From Marinobacter lipolyticus (lineage in GTDB: Bacteria; Pseudomonadota; Gammaproteobacteria; Pseudomonadales; Oleiphilaceae): DNA of 64,000 nucleotides. The number at the start of each line of letters is the position of its first letter. Positions within the stretch are counted from its first letter, which is position 1. Position numbers and translations under genes: made by a program. The notes beneath the pieces are model-generated. The model made no database searches, was not told where the DNA came from, and saw only the letters and a list, made by a program, of their open reading frames with translations. Of the stretch, positions 25,934-36,451 are shown in pieces. The stretch spans positions 54,022-118,021 of the forward strand of contig NZ_QTKT01000011.1 in assembly GCF_018424605.1 (NCBI RefSeq). The letters run 5' to 3'.

Positions 25934-28693
25934 ATGCGATCACCACTGCTGCTACTGTGTTTTATATCGTTCTTACTGCCCCTCTCGGAAGCTCATGCCA
26001 AACCCGACAATATCGGCTTCTATTATGGCAACGAGTCGCCAATAGGCTCGCTTTACGCCTATGACTGGCTGATCCTCCAGCAGGATCAGGTGCCGGATGC
26101 GCGCCTGCAACTGCTTGCTCAGGGAGGCACGCTACCACTGGCGTACGTCAGCGTGGGCGAGATGGCCCGGAGCCACCGGCTGTACGCCGAACTCGATGCC
26201 TCATGGAAGTTGGGGGAAAACCCGGACTGGAACAGCGCCGTGCTTGATTTGCGCAATGTCGAGGTGCGACGGTTTCTGATCGAGCGCCTGGTCGCGCCGG
26301 CCATCGCGCGAGGCTTTCGCGGTGTGTTTCTCGACACGCTGGACAGCCACCTTCTGGTCGCGCCGGGAAAAACGGATCCGGATGGTTTTGCCACAGGACA
26401 GCAGCACTTCATTCGCGACGTCAAGGCCCGCTTTCCTGACACCAAGATAATCCTCAACCGCGGGTTCCATTTGACCGGCGCGATCGATGACCTTGTGGAT
26501 GGCGTTGCCTTCGAATCCTACCGCGAGGGTTACGACCCCGGTCGCAAGCGGTACTATTCGGTGTCCGATCAGGACCGCCAGTGGCTGGAATCGCAGCTTG
26601 CGCCCTGGCGGGAACAGCGGCCGGACATCCCCCTGATCGCAATCGATTACGTACAGGATGCATCCCGGGCCCCGGAGCTGGCAGCCCGGTTACGCGAAGA
26701 TAACCTGGTGCCCGTTGTCACCAATCCCGCGCTGACCCGCCTTGGCCCGACCCTGCCCGCGACACAGGCCCGACATGTGTTGGTTATACATGATCTGCCG
26801 GCCAGCCGGATGGACCAGAGTAACGCCCACCGGCGCCTGGGGATCGTGCTTGAGCGCATGGGGCTGGTGCCACAGTATCGATCGAGCCATCAACCGGTGC
26901 CCGCTGAACCGGTGAGTGATCGCTACCTGGGCGTGGTTCTGTGGTGGGAAAGTGTCGGCAACCACCGCGACATCTGCCGGTGGCTGGAAGATGTTCGCCA
27001 GCAGAACGTGCCGGTGGTGTTCATGGGCCTGACGCCCGGCGAGAGCCCTTGTCGGCAACTGTTTGAGGCCGATGGGTTTGCCCTGCCTGCCACGCCACTG
27101 ACCTTCTCCGGGCTGGCGCCCACGGTCGCCGAGTTCGAGGGTCGGCGGTTGCCCGCCGCACCCGCCGCAGTACTTCCCACCGTCAGCACCGGCACGCCGT
27201 GGATCACCGCCACCGACACCAGCGGCCGGCCCTTTCACCCTGTTTACACCTTCGCGGGTGGTGGAGTGGCCCTTGCACCGTTTCTGTTCGAGCCAGGCCC
27301 CGATGATGACGTCTACTGGCTGTTCGATCCGTTCTCGTTCCTGAGCGAAGCGCTCGGACAGCCGCGGATTCCGGCCATCGACAGCACCACCGAATCCGGC
27401 CGTCGCATCCTGACGGCTCACATTGACGGCGACGGCCTGGTTTCCCGCGGCGAATTCCCCGGCAGCCCCCTGAGCGGCGCCGTGATTACCGACAAAATTC
27501 TGCAGCGCTTTGATATCCCCCATACCGTGTCGGTCATCGAAGCCGAAACCTCCCCCGCCGGGCTCTACCCGCGGATCAGCAAAGAAACGGAAGCCCTTGC
27601 CCGCGCCATGTTCCGTATGCCGAACGTCGAGGTGGCGTCACATTCCTACAGCCATCCGTTCTTCTGGCAATCCCTTGAAGGCGGCCCGGCGCCGCGGCTG
27701 GAGAACACGCTTTACGGCTATTTCATGAACATTCCCGATTACCAGGCCTCCCTGGACCGCGAGATCGCCGGTTCCGTGGCGTACATCAACCGGTCACTGG
27801 CGCCCCCAGACAAACCGGTGTCGATCTTCCTGTGGACCGGGGATGCACGCCCGGGCCAGCGAGCGCTGGAAAAAGTTCGCGAAGCCGGGCTGGTCAATGT
27901 AAACGGCGGCGATACACATCCATTGCCCTATTCGGCAGAACTGGCCGGCACCTGGCCGGATGCCAAGCCGGTCGGCGACGAGCTGCAGGTTTATGCCCCG
28001 GTGATGAATGAAAACGTCTACACCGGTGAATGGGCCGGGCCCTTCTACGGATTTCGCTACGTGATCGATACCTTCGAGATTCTGGAGAAGCGCGGTCGCC
28101 TGAAGCCCATGGGCATCTATTACCACTTCTATTCGGGCACCAAACCCGGAGCTCTCAATGCGCTGGGGGAAATATATCAGTACGCTCTGGCGCAACCGGT
28201 AACACCACTCTACCTCAGCGAGTATGCCGAGCGTGTGCAGGCCCAGTACTATTCTGCCCTGATGAAATCGCAGGACGGCGGCTACCGCTGGCGGGGACTG
28301 CATGCGCCCACCACGGTGCGGATTCGCACCGATCAGTATCCCGACCTTGAGCGCAGCACAGGGGTGGCCGGCTTTCATGATGCGGCAGGTGCCCGTTTCG
28401 TGCACCTGACCGGTGATGACCCCACGCTTTACCTGAGCAACGCTGCACCGGAAGGTCCCTATCTTTCGGACGCCAACGCCGTGATCACAGGATGGCACCG
28501 CAAAAGGGCCTCCGGGGTCTGGCAGCTGGATATCGGCCTGACGGCCTACCAGCCGCTGGAGGCGGTGTTTGCCAACGCCCGCGGCTGTCGCGTCATGCAA
28601 CCCGACGACGTAACCGCGACCTTTGCCGGTAACAACCTGCGACTGACGTTGCCGGTCAACCAGGTCAGCCGATTGTCGCTGGAGTGCCGCTAA
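25934..28693 (+). CDS. pelA: Pel polysaccharide hydrolase/deacetylase PelA
   Basis: A 919-residue periplasmic enzyme (P. aeruginosa PelA is about 950). A signal peptide (1-22) precedes a TIM-barrel glycoside hydrolase domain (about 25-275) with GVAFESYREGYD; Glu194 matches the catalytic Glu position. A central reductase-like region follows, then a deacetylase domain with the metal motif HIDGDG (about 496-501) and HSYSH (His570, His574). It partly deacetylates and trims the GalNAc/GalN-rich Pel polymer. I chose the ATG at 25934 as it starts the signal peptide; its ribosome site is weak. It heads a seven-gene pel operon. Confidence 0.94.
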   Translation: MRSPLLLLCFISFLLPLSEAHAKPDNIGFYYGNESPIGSLYAYDWLILQQDQVPDARLQLLAQGGTLPLAYVSVGEMARSHRLYAELDASWKLGENPDWNSAVLDLRNVEVRRFLIERLVAPAIARGFRGVFLDTLDSHLLVAPGKTDPDGFATGQQHFIRDVKARFPDTKIILNRGFHLTGAIDDLVDGVAFESYREGYDPGRKRYYSVSDQDRQWLESQLAPWREQRPDIPLIAIDYVQDASRAPELAARLREDNLVPVVTNPALTRLGPTLPATQARHVLVIHDLPASRMDQSNAHRRLGIVLERMGLVPQYRSSHQPVPAEPVSDRYLGVVLWWESVGNHRDICRWLEDVRQQNVPVVFMGLTPGESPCRQLFEADGFALPATPLTFSGLAPTVAEFEGRRLPAAPAAVLPTVSTGTPWITATDTSGRPFHPVYTFAGGGVALAPFLFEPGPDDDVYWLFDPFSFLSEALGQPRIPAIDSTTESGRRILTAHIDGDGLVSRGEFPGSPLSGAVITDKILQRFDIPHTVSVIEAETSPAGLYPRISKETEALARAMFRMPNVEVASHSYSHPFFWQSLEGGPAPRLENTLYGYFMNIPDYQASLDREIAGSVAYINRSLAPPDKPVSIFLWTGDARPGQRALEKVREAGLVNVNGGDTHPLPYSAELAGTWPDAKPVGDELQVYAPVMNENVYTGEWAGPFYGFRYVIDTFEILEKRGRLKPMGIYYHFYSGTKPGALNALGEIYQYALAQPVTPLYLSEYAERVQAQYYSALMKSQDGGYRWRGLHAPTTVRIRTDQYPDLERSTGVAGFHDAAGARFVHLTGDDPTLYLSNAAPEGPYLSDANAVITGWHRKRASGVWQLDIGLTAYQPLEAVFANARGCRVMQPDDVTATFAGNNLRLTLPVNQVSRLSLECR

Positions 28694-28695
28694 GC

Positions 28696-31600
28696 ATGGG
28701 GCAACGCCGCGTCGCATTCTTCAGCCTGCCAGCACTGCTGGTGATGGGCGCGCTTGTCGGCGGAGCGCTGTACCTGCTTTTTCCCCGACAGGCGGTGTTT
28801 GAAGACGTCAACTATCTGGAGAATCCGGATGGCCTGTCCATCGCGTACCTTGAAGTGCTTCTGCGATCGGATCAGGACAATACCTCACTGCGCATCAACC
28901 TGGGCACCATGCTCAGCCGCTCGGGCCAGCTGGACAAGGCCGAGCGGACACTAGCCCCTCTGATGCAGCAGGACCGCATTCCGTCACTGGCCTTTGAAAC
29001 CTACACCCGCCTCCTGGCCCGCCAGATGTTTGCGGAAACCGGGGAAGCGGCCCGCGAAAAGCGTCGTGAGAAGCTGTTTGATGTCTACCAGCAACTGCCT
29101 GACCAGAACTACGACATTGACCGTCGCCTGGCCCTGCTGAAACCGGCCGAAGCCTGGCTGAACGAAGAGCAGTACCTCGCCGTCCTGACCTCGCTTCAGG
29201 CCAGCCCCGGCGCGGATTCCCGGCGACTTGCCATCGCGACGGAAGTGGCCCGCCGTCAGGAAGCGGGTGGCAACGTCGCGGGTGCGGCAAACACCTTGCG
29301 CCAGGTGGCTCAGGATGTATCTGCCCGCGAACGGGAGCCGATCCTCGACGACCTGATCCGGCTGGAGCTGGCCGCCGGCAATCCAAAGGCAGCGCTGTCA
29401 CTGTTTGAACAGGAATATACCGATCCACCCATGGACTCCGGCTCTCTGCAACGCGGTATGGATCTGGCCCAGCTGGCCGGCGATCAGCAGCAATACCGTC
29501 GCTGGTTGCTCCAACGGGCGCAGCTTGAGCCCACTGACATCGCGACCCAGCGGAAGCTGTTGCGCCTTCAGCTCGGCGAAGGCAACGTTGGGGCGGCCCT
29601 GGTGACCGTAAGGCGTCTGCAAGCCGTTGAAGACCAACTGACCCGCGACGATCGCGAACAGATCGCCAGGGTACTGGAGTGGAACGACCGGCCCGAAGAA
29701 GCCATGACAGCGTGGCTCGCTCTGTATCGGCAACATGGCTCGGAGGAGTCGCTGCAGCGTTCACGAGCCCTGGCCCGCAGCCTGTTCCGCTGGGACATAC
29801 TGACCCAAGTGCTGGATCGGGCCGCCGCCAATGGACGCCTTGAGCCAGAGGACTACTCGCTTTTTTCCGATGCGTTGATCTACATCGGGGATTTCCGGGG
29901 CGCTCAGCAACGCCTGGCCGAGGGCCTGAACCAATACCCCGAAGCCGACGGCCTCCGCGCTCGCAAACTGACCCTACTGGTCAACAGTCGACGGTACCCG
30001 GACGCCATTGCGCTGCTGGAGCGCTCGCCCAATCTTCAGGATGCCGAGCGCCTGCAACTGGCCAACCTGTACTGGCGCATCCGTGAGCCGGACACCGCGC
30101 TGTCACTTCTCGATTTCACCCCCGCCGATCCCGGGCTAGCCACAGAAGCTTCCGGAATGCGGATGGATCTGGCCGTGCTGCTCGGCCGCACCGACGTACT
30201 GCGGGAAGAATACCAACGCTGGGCCACACAGAACCCCATCCCCGACGACAGCGACACACAGGAACGGCTGCTCAATCTCGCGGTTCTGTTCGGTGAGTTC
30301 GAGCACGCCGTGACGCTGAGTGAGGCGCGCTTTCAGACCACCGACAACCCCCGCTACCTGGCCGGCGAAGCGGAATACCACCTGATTCTGCGCAATTACG
30401 GGGAACTGCAAGCCACACTCGTGCAGTGGGAGGACAGCGATGCCGAGGCCACGGCAACCCCGCGGTACTGGACACTCAAGGCCGCGGTCAGTCAGCAACG
30501 GGGCAACGCCGATGCCGCCATGACCGCCTTTCAGAAGGCCGCACGCCTGGCACCGGAGAGCGAAGAGGTACAGGTCAGTTGGGCCTGGTTCCTGATCAGC
30601 CGGCCGGCCATGCTGCCGGATCGCCTGCCGTACCTGCTGCAACGCCTGGCGGAGAGTCCCGGCCCAGGCGCCTACCCGGTACTCGCCTATGGCTACAGTG
30701 CCCTCGGGGCCTACCATCGTTCACTGCACTGGTTTCGTGAAGGGCTGGCCCTTTACGGCGACGACAACAACTGGCTGGTATCCATGGCATCCACTCTGGA
30801 TCAGACCGGTGCCCACGGTACCGCCAGTGATCTTCGCCAGCGCGTGGCTGCACGCATGAGCACCACAGCGACAGATCGCACCAGCCGACTGGAACTGTAC
30901 CGTGCTGAGCATCTGCATCGTCGGGCCTGGCAGGAGCTCGCCCGCTACCAGAGCGCCGGCGACAGGCTGAACATCGAAGACGCGGAGTATCGCCTGGCGT
31001 TCGCCCAGCTGGCGGCCAGTCAGAACAACAGCCTGGCAGCAGAAGCGATACTGCCGCCGGCAGAACGGGACCTGCTCTACCCTGCACCCCCGCCAAGGTT
31101 CAGCCACGACAACCGCGCCTTACAGGTGGGCTACCGCCGGCAGAATCTCGGCAATTTCACCGTTGCCGGAAACGAGGTCGCCGGCCAGTTCAGCCATGAC
31201 CGTTTTCGCTGGCTGTTTGCGGCGAATCGCTACCAGGCCAACGACAGCGGACGTCTGCGTCGACGCCCCCAAAGCGACGGTGAGGGCAGGCTGACGTTCG
31301 AAGCCAACAACACCAACCTCCGGCTCTGGCTCATGGCCGGGGCGCTGGACCGGTTCGAGAACACTAGCCCCACGGCGGGCGTGGAACTGGGCGGGGCGGT
31401 GACCGACCGGATAGCGCTCGACGCAGGCTATCATGTCAGCGAGCGCACGCCTGACAGTGCGGAAGCCTGGTGGCTGACCACCCGCGACCGGGGCTTTATC
31501 AACATCAGCTACCAGCCTTTCTCCCGCCTTGACCTGAGCGCCCGGGCAGAATGGATCGATATCAGCGAACTCAACGGCGAAACTCTGGGCAGCGGCAGCG

Positions 31601-32034
31601 GACTGAACCTCAACGCCACCTACACGGTATTCCGCAACGATCCGTCCTGGCTGGTCTCCGCCGGCTACCAGCAACAAAGCCTGTCACTCAGTGAGGCCCT
31701 GGCACCGGACACCCAGGCAGCGCTGGACGAGCCCTTGACTCCCGAGGGCTTGATTACACCGGATTACGAACGTATCGGCATCAGCGCCCGCTGGAGCCAC
31801 GGAGCCCCCCATGCGCTGTATCGCAGCTCGCCGTCCCCGCGGTTGTTTGTGGGAATCGGCACCGGTTATGTACTGTCCACCTCAACACCGGATTTCAGCG
31901 TTGAAACCGGCCTGGGATGGCGGGTACTGGGCGATGACGAACTGGCTTTGTCCGGACGCTGGTCGTCTGAAAACCTGGATGGCAACGTCCGAACGGATGT
32001 GAATCTGACCTACACCCTGTATTTTGGTCATTAA
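28696..32034 (+). CDS. pelB: Pel export scaffold and outer-membrane porin PelB
   Basis: A 1112-residue protein. One N-terminal membrane helix (about 8-28) anchors a long periplasmic TPR superhelix (about 40-760, many A/G-x-L-A repeats). The last 330 residues are rich in alternating aromatic/polar strands (QVGYRRQNLGNF, RFRWLFAANRY, ending NLTYTLYFGH with a terminal aromatic-containing strand), which form the 16-strand export pore. In P. aeruginosa the TPRs bind PelA and guide polymer to the pore. The ATG at 28696 follows pelA by two bases with GGAG inside the pelA end; a GTG at 28684 is an alternative. Confidence 0.92.
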   Translation: MGQRRVAFFSLPALLVMGALVGGALYLLFPRQAVFEDVNYLENPDGLSIAYLEVLLRSDQDNTSLRINLGTMLSRSGQLDKAERTLAPLMQQDRIPSLAFETYTRLLARQMFAETGEAAREKRREKLFDVYQQLPDQNYDIDRRLALLKPAEAWLNEEQYLAVLTSLQASPGADSRRLAIATEVARRQEAGGNVAGAANTLRQVAQDVSAREREPILDDLIRLELAAGNPKAALSLFEQEYTDPPMDSGSLQRGMDLAQLAGDQQQYRRWLLQRAQLEPTDIATQRKLLRLQLGEGNVGAALVTVRRLQAVEDQLTRDDREQIARVLEWNDRPEEAMTAWLALYRQHGSEESLQRSRALARSLFRWDILTQVLDRAAANGRLEPEDYSLFSDALIYIGDFRGAQQRLAEGLNQYPEADGLRARKLTLLVNSRRYPDAIALLERSPNLQDAERLQLANLYWRIREPDTALSLLDFTPADPGLATEASGMRMDLAVLLGRTDVLREEYQRWATQNPIPDDSDTQERLLNLAVLFGEFEHAVTLSEARFQTTDNPRYLAGEAEYHLILRNYGELQATLVQWEDSDAEATATPRYWTLKAAVSQQRGNADAAMTAFQKAARLAPESEEVQVSWAWFLISRPAMLPDRLPYLLQRLAESPGPGAYPVLAYGYSALGAYHRSLHWFREGLALYGDDNNWLVSMASTLDQTGAHGTASDLRQRVAARMSTTATDRTSRLELYRAEHLHRRAWQELARYQSAGDRLNIEDAEYRLAFAQLAASQNNSLAAEAILPPAERDLLYPAPPPRFSHDNRALQVGYRRQNLGNFTVAGNEVAGQFSHDRFRWLFAANRYQANDSGRLRRRPQSDGEGRLTFEANNTNLRLWLMAGALDRFENTSPTAGVELGGAVTDRIALDAGYHVSERTPDSAEAWWLTTRDRGFINISYQPFSRLDLSARAEWIDISELNGETLGSGSGLNLNATYTVFRNDPSWLVSAGYQQQSLSLSEALAPDTQAALDEPLTPEGLITPDYERIGISARWSHGAPHALYRSSPSPRLFVGIGTGYVLSTSTPDFSVETGLGWRVLGDDELALSGRWSSENLDGNVRTDVNLTYTLYFGH

Positions 32035-32046
32035 AGGAGACCGCAC

Positions 32047-32574
32047 ATGATCAAGCGTCAATTAACACTTTGGCTTGCACTGGCCCTGTTGGCCGGCTGT
32101 TCCGTCATCCAGAGCCAGGATGGCGAGCCGGTGCCCGACGACAGCAAGCTCGCTGTGGTGCCGTTGAACAACCTGTCCCAGACCCCCCAGGCGGGCGACC
32201 AGGCCGCCAGCGTGCTGTCCGCCATTCTGCGCGCCAACGGCGCGGAACAGGTCCGGCTGTATCTGCCTGACGGCGAAAACCCGCTGGTATACGAAAGCCG
32301 GCAACGTCAACGGGAGGCCATCGAGGAAGCGACTCGGGACGGCGCGGACTTCATCCTCACCGGCACGGTTGATGAGTGGCGCTATAAGAGCGGGCTGGAC
32401 GGCGAACCCGCTGTTGGCGTTACCCTGGAAGTACGCCGCGTGCAAGGCAACCAGCTTGTCTGGTCGGGCACATCGGCGCGCACCGGATGGGGCCGTGAAA
32501 GTCTGAGCGTGGCTGGCCACAAGGTGTTGCAGAAACTGGTAGACGCCATGCCTCTCGTTTCCGGGAGCAGGTAA
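32047..32574 (+). CDS. pelC: Pel outer-membrane lipoprotein PelC
   Basis: A 175-residue lipoprotein with signal peptide and lipobox LAGC (Cys18). The mature part has the PelC features LAVVPLNNLSQTPQAGDQAASVLSAILRANG and ADFILTGTVDEWRYKSGLDGEPAVGVTLEV. PelC forms a dodecameric ring on the inner face of the outer membrane that funnels the cationic polymer into PelB. It lies 12 bases after pelB with an AAGGAG ribosome site. Confidence 0.93.
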   Translation: MIKRQLTLWLALALLAGCSVIQSQDGEPVPDDSKLAVVPLNNLSQTPQAGDQAASVLSAILRANGAEQVRLYLPDGENPLVYESRQRQREAIEEATRDGADFILTGTVDEWRYKSGLDGEPAVGVTLEVRRVQGNQLVWSGTSARTGWGRESLSVAGHKVLQKLVDAMPLVSGSR

Positions 32575-32583
32575 GCCGACCCC

Positions 32584-33924
32584 ATGAACCATTTGTTCGG
32601 GAAACAGAATCCGGCACTGACCACCGACGAGGCCGTGCCGCGCTGGATGAAATGGCTGGAAACGCTGGTGGTGACCGGCTTCCTGCTGGCGCTCGGTGCC
32701 TGGAATCGCCCCGACGACCCGTTCTACGTGACGGGTGATTTCCCCTGGTCGGTGCTGGCCCCGCTATTGGTGGGCCTGCGTTATGGCTTTTTCATGGCGC
32801 TGGTATCGGTACTGCTGATTATTGGCGGGCTTGGCATCCATCTTCGCCAGAGCGGCGGTCCGGCGTTTCCCTTCACCTGGGCCGTGGGCATGATGGCGGT
32901 CAGCCTGGTGGCCGGTGAGTTTCGCGATTACTGGGAACGCCGGCTGGAGAAACTCACTGCAAGCAATCGCTACCGGCAGGTGCGGCTCGAGGAGTTTACC
33001 CGCAACTTCTACCTTCTCAAGGTGTCCCATGATCGGCTGGAGCAGCAGCTGGCCGGCAGTTCCAGCAGTTTGCGCGAAGCGCTCCGGCGCCTGTACGCGG
33101 AAATTGCCCACACCGGCTCGGCCGGACTCAACAAAGAAAGTGCAGGACTGATGCTCCAGCTACTGGTGCGTTACGGCCAGCTTCAAATCGCGGCCATCTA
33201 TCCGATCTCCGACAACCGGCTTGGCGACTCACCCATGGCCACCGTCGGTGCGTTTCGCCCCGTGCGTGACAATGACCCGCTGCTTGTGCACGCGCTGCAA
33301 GAACACACCCTGGTATCGGTGCAGACGGAATACCGCAAACACATGGAGGACCTGAACACCGATCTTCTGGCGGCTATCCCGCTGATCGATTCCGAGGACC
33401 GGGTTATCGCGATTTGCCTGATTGAAGCGATGCCGTTTTTCAACTTCCAGCCCAAATCATTGAGGCTGCTGGCTATTCTGGCTGGCCATATGGCAGATAT
33501 GGTTCAGGAACAACAGGCGATACCCGCCGGCAACACCCAGGAATGGCGGCATTTTCACCTCCAGCTGGCCCGCGCCGGCAAAGATGCGGAAAGGTTCGGC
33601 CTGCCAGCCGCCCTCGTCGCGCTGGAGTTCCGGGATCCGCGGCAGGCCAGCACGATTGCCGAGCATATACGCAGAATCCGGCGCGGACTGGACGTGGTCG
33701 CGCAAACCGATGACCACCGGGTGCAGCATGTGATCATCCTTATGCCATTGACCGATGAACTGGGTCTCGCCGGCTACCTGCAGCGCCTGAATGACGAGCT
33801 GCGGGAAACCCTCGGGGAACAACAGCACCAGCAGCTCATTCCGCCCCGAAGTGTGTTGGTGAAAAGCCGGCAGGCCGCCAGTGACTGGCTCGACGCGGTG
33901 CTCCATAAGGATGCCGGACAATGA
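32584..33924 (+). CDS. pelD: Cyclic-di-GMP receptor PelD
   Basis: A 446-residue inner-membrane regulator with four membrane helices (about 25-115), a short coiled coil (about 120-160), a GAF domain (about 170-310) and a degenerate GGDEF domain (about 320-440). The catalytic GG(D/E)EF motif is absent, while an inhibitory-site RxxD (RGLD, residues 367-370) is kept; in P. aeruginosa PelD the c-di-GMP-binding Arg and Asp have the same numbers as I recall. Pel synthesis here should thus require c-di-GMP binding. It starts nine bases after pelC and overlaps pelE by four. Confidence 0.94.
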   Translation: MNHLFGKQNPALTTDEAVPRWMKWLETLVVTGFLLALGAWNRPDDPFYVTGDFPWSVLAPLLVGLRYGFFMALVSVLLIIGGLGIHLRQSGGPAFPFTWAVGMMAVSLVAGEFRDYWERRLEKLTASNRYRQVRLEEFTRNFYLLKVSHDRLEQQLAGSSSSLREALRRLYAEIAHTGSAGLNKESAGLMLQLLVRYGQLQIAAIYPISDNRLGDSPMATVGAFRPVRDNDPLLVHALQEHTLVSVQTEYRKHMEDLNTDLLAAIPLIDSEDRVIAICLIEAMPFFNFQPKSLRLLAILAGHMADMVQEQQAIPAGNTQEWRHFHLQLARAGKDAERFGLPAALVALEFRDPRQASTIAEHIRRIRRGLDVVAQTDDHRVQHVIILMPLTDELGLAGYLQRLNDELRETLGEQQHQQLIPPRSVLVKSRQAASDWLDAVLHKDAGQ

Positions 33925-34907
33925 AAAGCACGGCTCTGGTGATCATCGCAGTGGCGCTGGAAATCGCGGGCATTGCGGGCCTGCTGGCCGGCTTCTCCGT
34001 GACAGCGACATTGGCGGGCTACCTGCTGGCCCACGCCCTCGCCTGCGTTGCGCTCAGCCTGGTGATGCTTCCGCTGCTGCCAACGCGATACCGGGGGCAA
34101 CCCCTGCTGACAGGGCTGTTCCTGTTCTCGTTGCAATTTGCCATCCCGTTCCTCGGAAGCCTTGGGGTAATCGGCGGCATTCTGCTGGCACTGTATCTGC
34201 CCCGATCCATGCGGGAGGTACCCTGGCAGGAAATGGACATCCCCGAACTGCCGTTCCAGCCGGTGGATATGGATGCCCAGGTAATCTACAGCGAAGGCGG
34301 GCTTCGCCAGGTACTGCGGGAAGCCAATGACCCCAACAAGCGCCTGAAGGCGTTGCTGGCGACGCGGCAAATGGACGACCGCGCCGCCATCGATATCCTC
34401 CGGGAAGCCCTGCGGGATCCAACGGACGATGTCCGGTTGCTGGCCTACTCCATGCTGGAGCAAAAAGAGAAAACCCTCGCTGAGCGGGCCAGGAACCTGC
34501 AAGGTGCCCTTGAGACCGCCAATGACATGGACAGCATTCCGCTGCGACGGAGACTGGCCCAGGTATGGTGGGAAATGGCGTATCTCGGCCTGGCCCAGGG
34601 CAGCCTGCGCCAGTATTACCTGCACAATGCCCGCAAGCTGCTGACGGAACTGACGGCACGCCGCGCCCAGCACAATGACTGGCGCCTCCTGGGCCGTGTG
34701 GAGCTCGCTCTGGACAATCTTCAGGCGGCGGAGGGCGCCTTCTCGGCCGCGCTCAACGCCGGTGCGCCACCCGAAATTATCCTCCCTTATCAGGCCGAAG
34801 TGGCCTTTTTGCAACGGGACTACCAGCGGGTGCGATATTGCCTGGCCACCTGCCCCCGCAATAAGGTACATCCCGCGAACCGGCAACTGATGGAGGCGTG
34901 GTTATGA
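33921..34907 (+). CDS. pelE: Pel inner-membrane complex protein PelE
   Basis: A 328-residue protein with an N-terminal membrane region of three to four helices (about 5-95) followed by a soluble helical, TPR-like domain (about 130-320, with LARVELALDNLQAAEGAFSAAL-type repeats). PelE joins PelD, PelF and PelG in the synthase complex of the inner membrane; its exact role is scaffolding. Its ATG overlaps the pelD stop (ATGA), and its stop overlaps the pelF ATG in the same way. Confidence 0.9.
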   Translation: MKSTALVIIAVALEIAGIAGLLAGFSVTATLAGYLLAHALACVALSLVMLPLLPTRYRGQPLLTGLFLFSLQFAIPFLGSLGVIGGILLALYLPRSMREVPWQEMDIPELPFQPVDMDAQVIYSEGGLRQVLREANDPNKRLKALLATRQMDDRAAIDILREALRDPTDDVRLLAYSMLEQKEKTLAERARNLQGALETANDMDSIPLRRRLAQVWWEMAYLGLAQGSLRQYYLHNARKLLTELTARRAQHNDWRLLGRVELALDNLQAAEGAFSAALNAGAPPEIILPYQAEVAFLQRDYQRVRYCLATCPRNKVHPANRQLMEAWL

Positions 34908-36451
34908 CCCGTCGAGCGCGCCAACCAGAGAAACCACGGGCGGACATCGCCCTGCTACTGGAAGGAACCTACCCTTTCATTCGCGGCGGGGTATCGTCCT
35001 GGGTTCATCAGATCATCACCGGCCTGCCGGAGTATACTTTCGCCCTGGTGTTCCTCGGCGGTGATCGCGGGCATTACGGGAAACAGCAATACGAGCTGCC
35101 GGCGAACGTCACGCACCTGGAGTGTCACTATCTGATGGACACTCACACCGAAGCACGGCCACGGCCACGGCCACGACAGGGCAACCGGCAGGCGTTCCAG
35201 GCACAGAGAGAACTTCATGAGCAGTTCAAGTCCGGCACCCCGGTGCCGGCAAAGGTGCTGCAACAGGTCTTCGCAGACCTGGGACGTGACAACGGCATCA
35301 GCCGGGAAGACTTTCTGCACAGCAAGGAAAGCTGGAACATGATCGATGATAGCTACCGGCGTTTCTGTACCGAGCCCTCGTTCGTCGATTATTTCTGGAC
35401 CATCCGCATTATGCATGCGCCCTTGTTCCAGCTCGCTGAAATTGCCCGGGAGCTACCCCCGGTGCGCATGCTGCATTCGATATCCACCGGCTACGCCGGG
35501 CTTCTGGGGGCAATTGCCAGCGAGCAGCGAGGGCTGCCTTACGCGCTCAGTGAACACGGCATTTACACCAAGGAACGGAAAATCGATCTGTCGCAAGCCC
35601 AGTGGATCAGCGACCCCTCAGACGAAGTCAGCGGTACATTGAGCGATCAGCTGGGTTACATACGACGCCTATGGATCCGTTTCTTCGAGGCCCTGGGTCG
35701 CCTGGCCTATCAGCAGGCCGACCCGATCATCTCCCTGTACCAGGGCAACCGGCAGCGGCAGTTGCAGGATGGTGCGGACGAAAGCCGCACCGATATTATT
35801 CCGAACGGCATTGAGCCGGGGCGTTTCAACGCCGCCCGTCTCGCGCGCCCCTATGCGACCCCCAAGGTGCTGGGCCTGGTCGGGCGGGTCGTCCCCATTA
35901 AGGACATCAAGACCTTCATTCGCGCCATGCGGTCCGTGTGTGAAGTCATTCCGGAAGCGGAAGGCTGGATCGTCGGTCCTGAAGACGAGGATGCCGAGTA
36001 CGTCAAAGAGTGCAAGGAACTGGTCAGTAGCCTGGGGCTGGACGGCAAGGTGAAATTCCTGGGCTTCCAGAACATCAACGACATCCTGCCGCGGCTGGGG
36101 CTGATGGTGCTGACGTCCATCTCAGAAGCCTTGCCGCTGGTGATTCTCGAGGCTCACGCTGCCGGTCTGCCGTGCCTGGCCACCGATGTGGGCGCCTGTC
36201 GCGAGTTAATCGAAGGCAGCAGCGAAGACGACCGCGCGCTCGGCTCCAGTGGCGCCGTGGTACCGATTGCTGACCCGGAAGCCACGGCACGGGAAGCCGT
36301 GCGCCTGATCTCCGATCAGGAGTTGTGGCGCAAGGCACAGGCAGCGGGACTGGAGCGGGTAAAACGCTACTATACCCTGGGCAGCATGTTCGACGCCTAC
36401 CGCAGCATCTACCAACGACACTTGCACCAGCCCGGCGAGGAGCAGCGCTGA
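34904..36451 (+). CDS. pelF: Pel glycosyltransferase PelF
   Basis: A 515-residue cytosolic GT-B enzyme of the GT4-like type. The N-terminal half has DIALLLEGTYPFIRGGVSSWVHQ; the C-terminal half has GLVGRVVPIKDIKTFI and the E-x7-E motif SEALPLVILEAH, which binds the nucleotide sugar. PelF polymerises the chain from UDP-N-acetylgalactosamine-type precursors. A low-complexity run encoding RPRPRPR (about 86-92) comes from a short repeat near 35157-35175. The ATG at 34904 has GGAGG seven bases upstream and overlaps the pelE stop; a GTG two codons earlier is less likely. Confidence 0.94.
   Translation: MTRRARQPEKPRADIALLLEGTYPFIRGGVSSWVHQIITGLPEYTFALVFLGGDRGHYGKQQYELPANVTHLECHYLMDTHTEARPRPRPRQGNRQAFQAQRELHEQFKSGTPVPAKVLQQVFADLGRDNGISREDFLHSKESWNMIDDSYRRFCTEPSFVDYFWTIRIMHAPLFQLAEIARELPPVRMLHSISTGYAGLLGAIASEQRGLPYALSEHGIYTKERKIDLSQAQWISDPSDEVSGTLSDQLGYIRRLWIRFFEALGRLAYQQADPIISLYQGNRQRQLQDGADESRTDIIPNGIEPGRFNAARLARPYATPKVLGLVGRVVPIKDIKTFIRAMRSVCEVIPEAEGWIVGPEDEDAEYVKECKELVSSLGLDGKVKFLGFQNINDILPRLGLMVLTSISEALPLVILEAHAAGLPCLATDVGACRELIEGSSEDDRALGSSGAVVPIADPEATAREAVRLISDQELWRKAQAAGLERVKRYYTLGSMFDAYRSIYQRHLHQPGEEQR

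Noticed and set aside
35155..35178. Tandem repeat near CACGGC in pelF
   Set aside because: It is in frame, encodes a short Arg-Pro run and is too short to be a mobile or CRISPR-like repeat.
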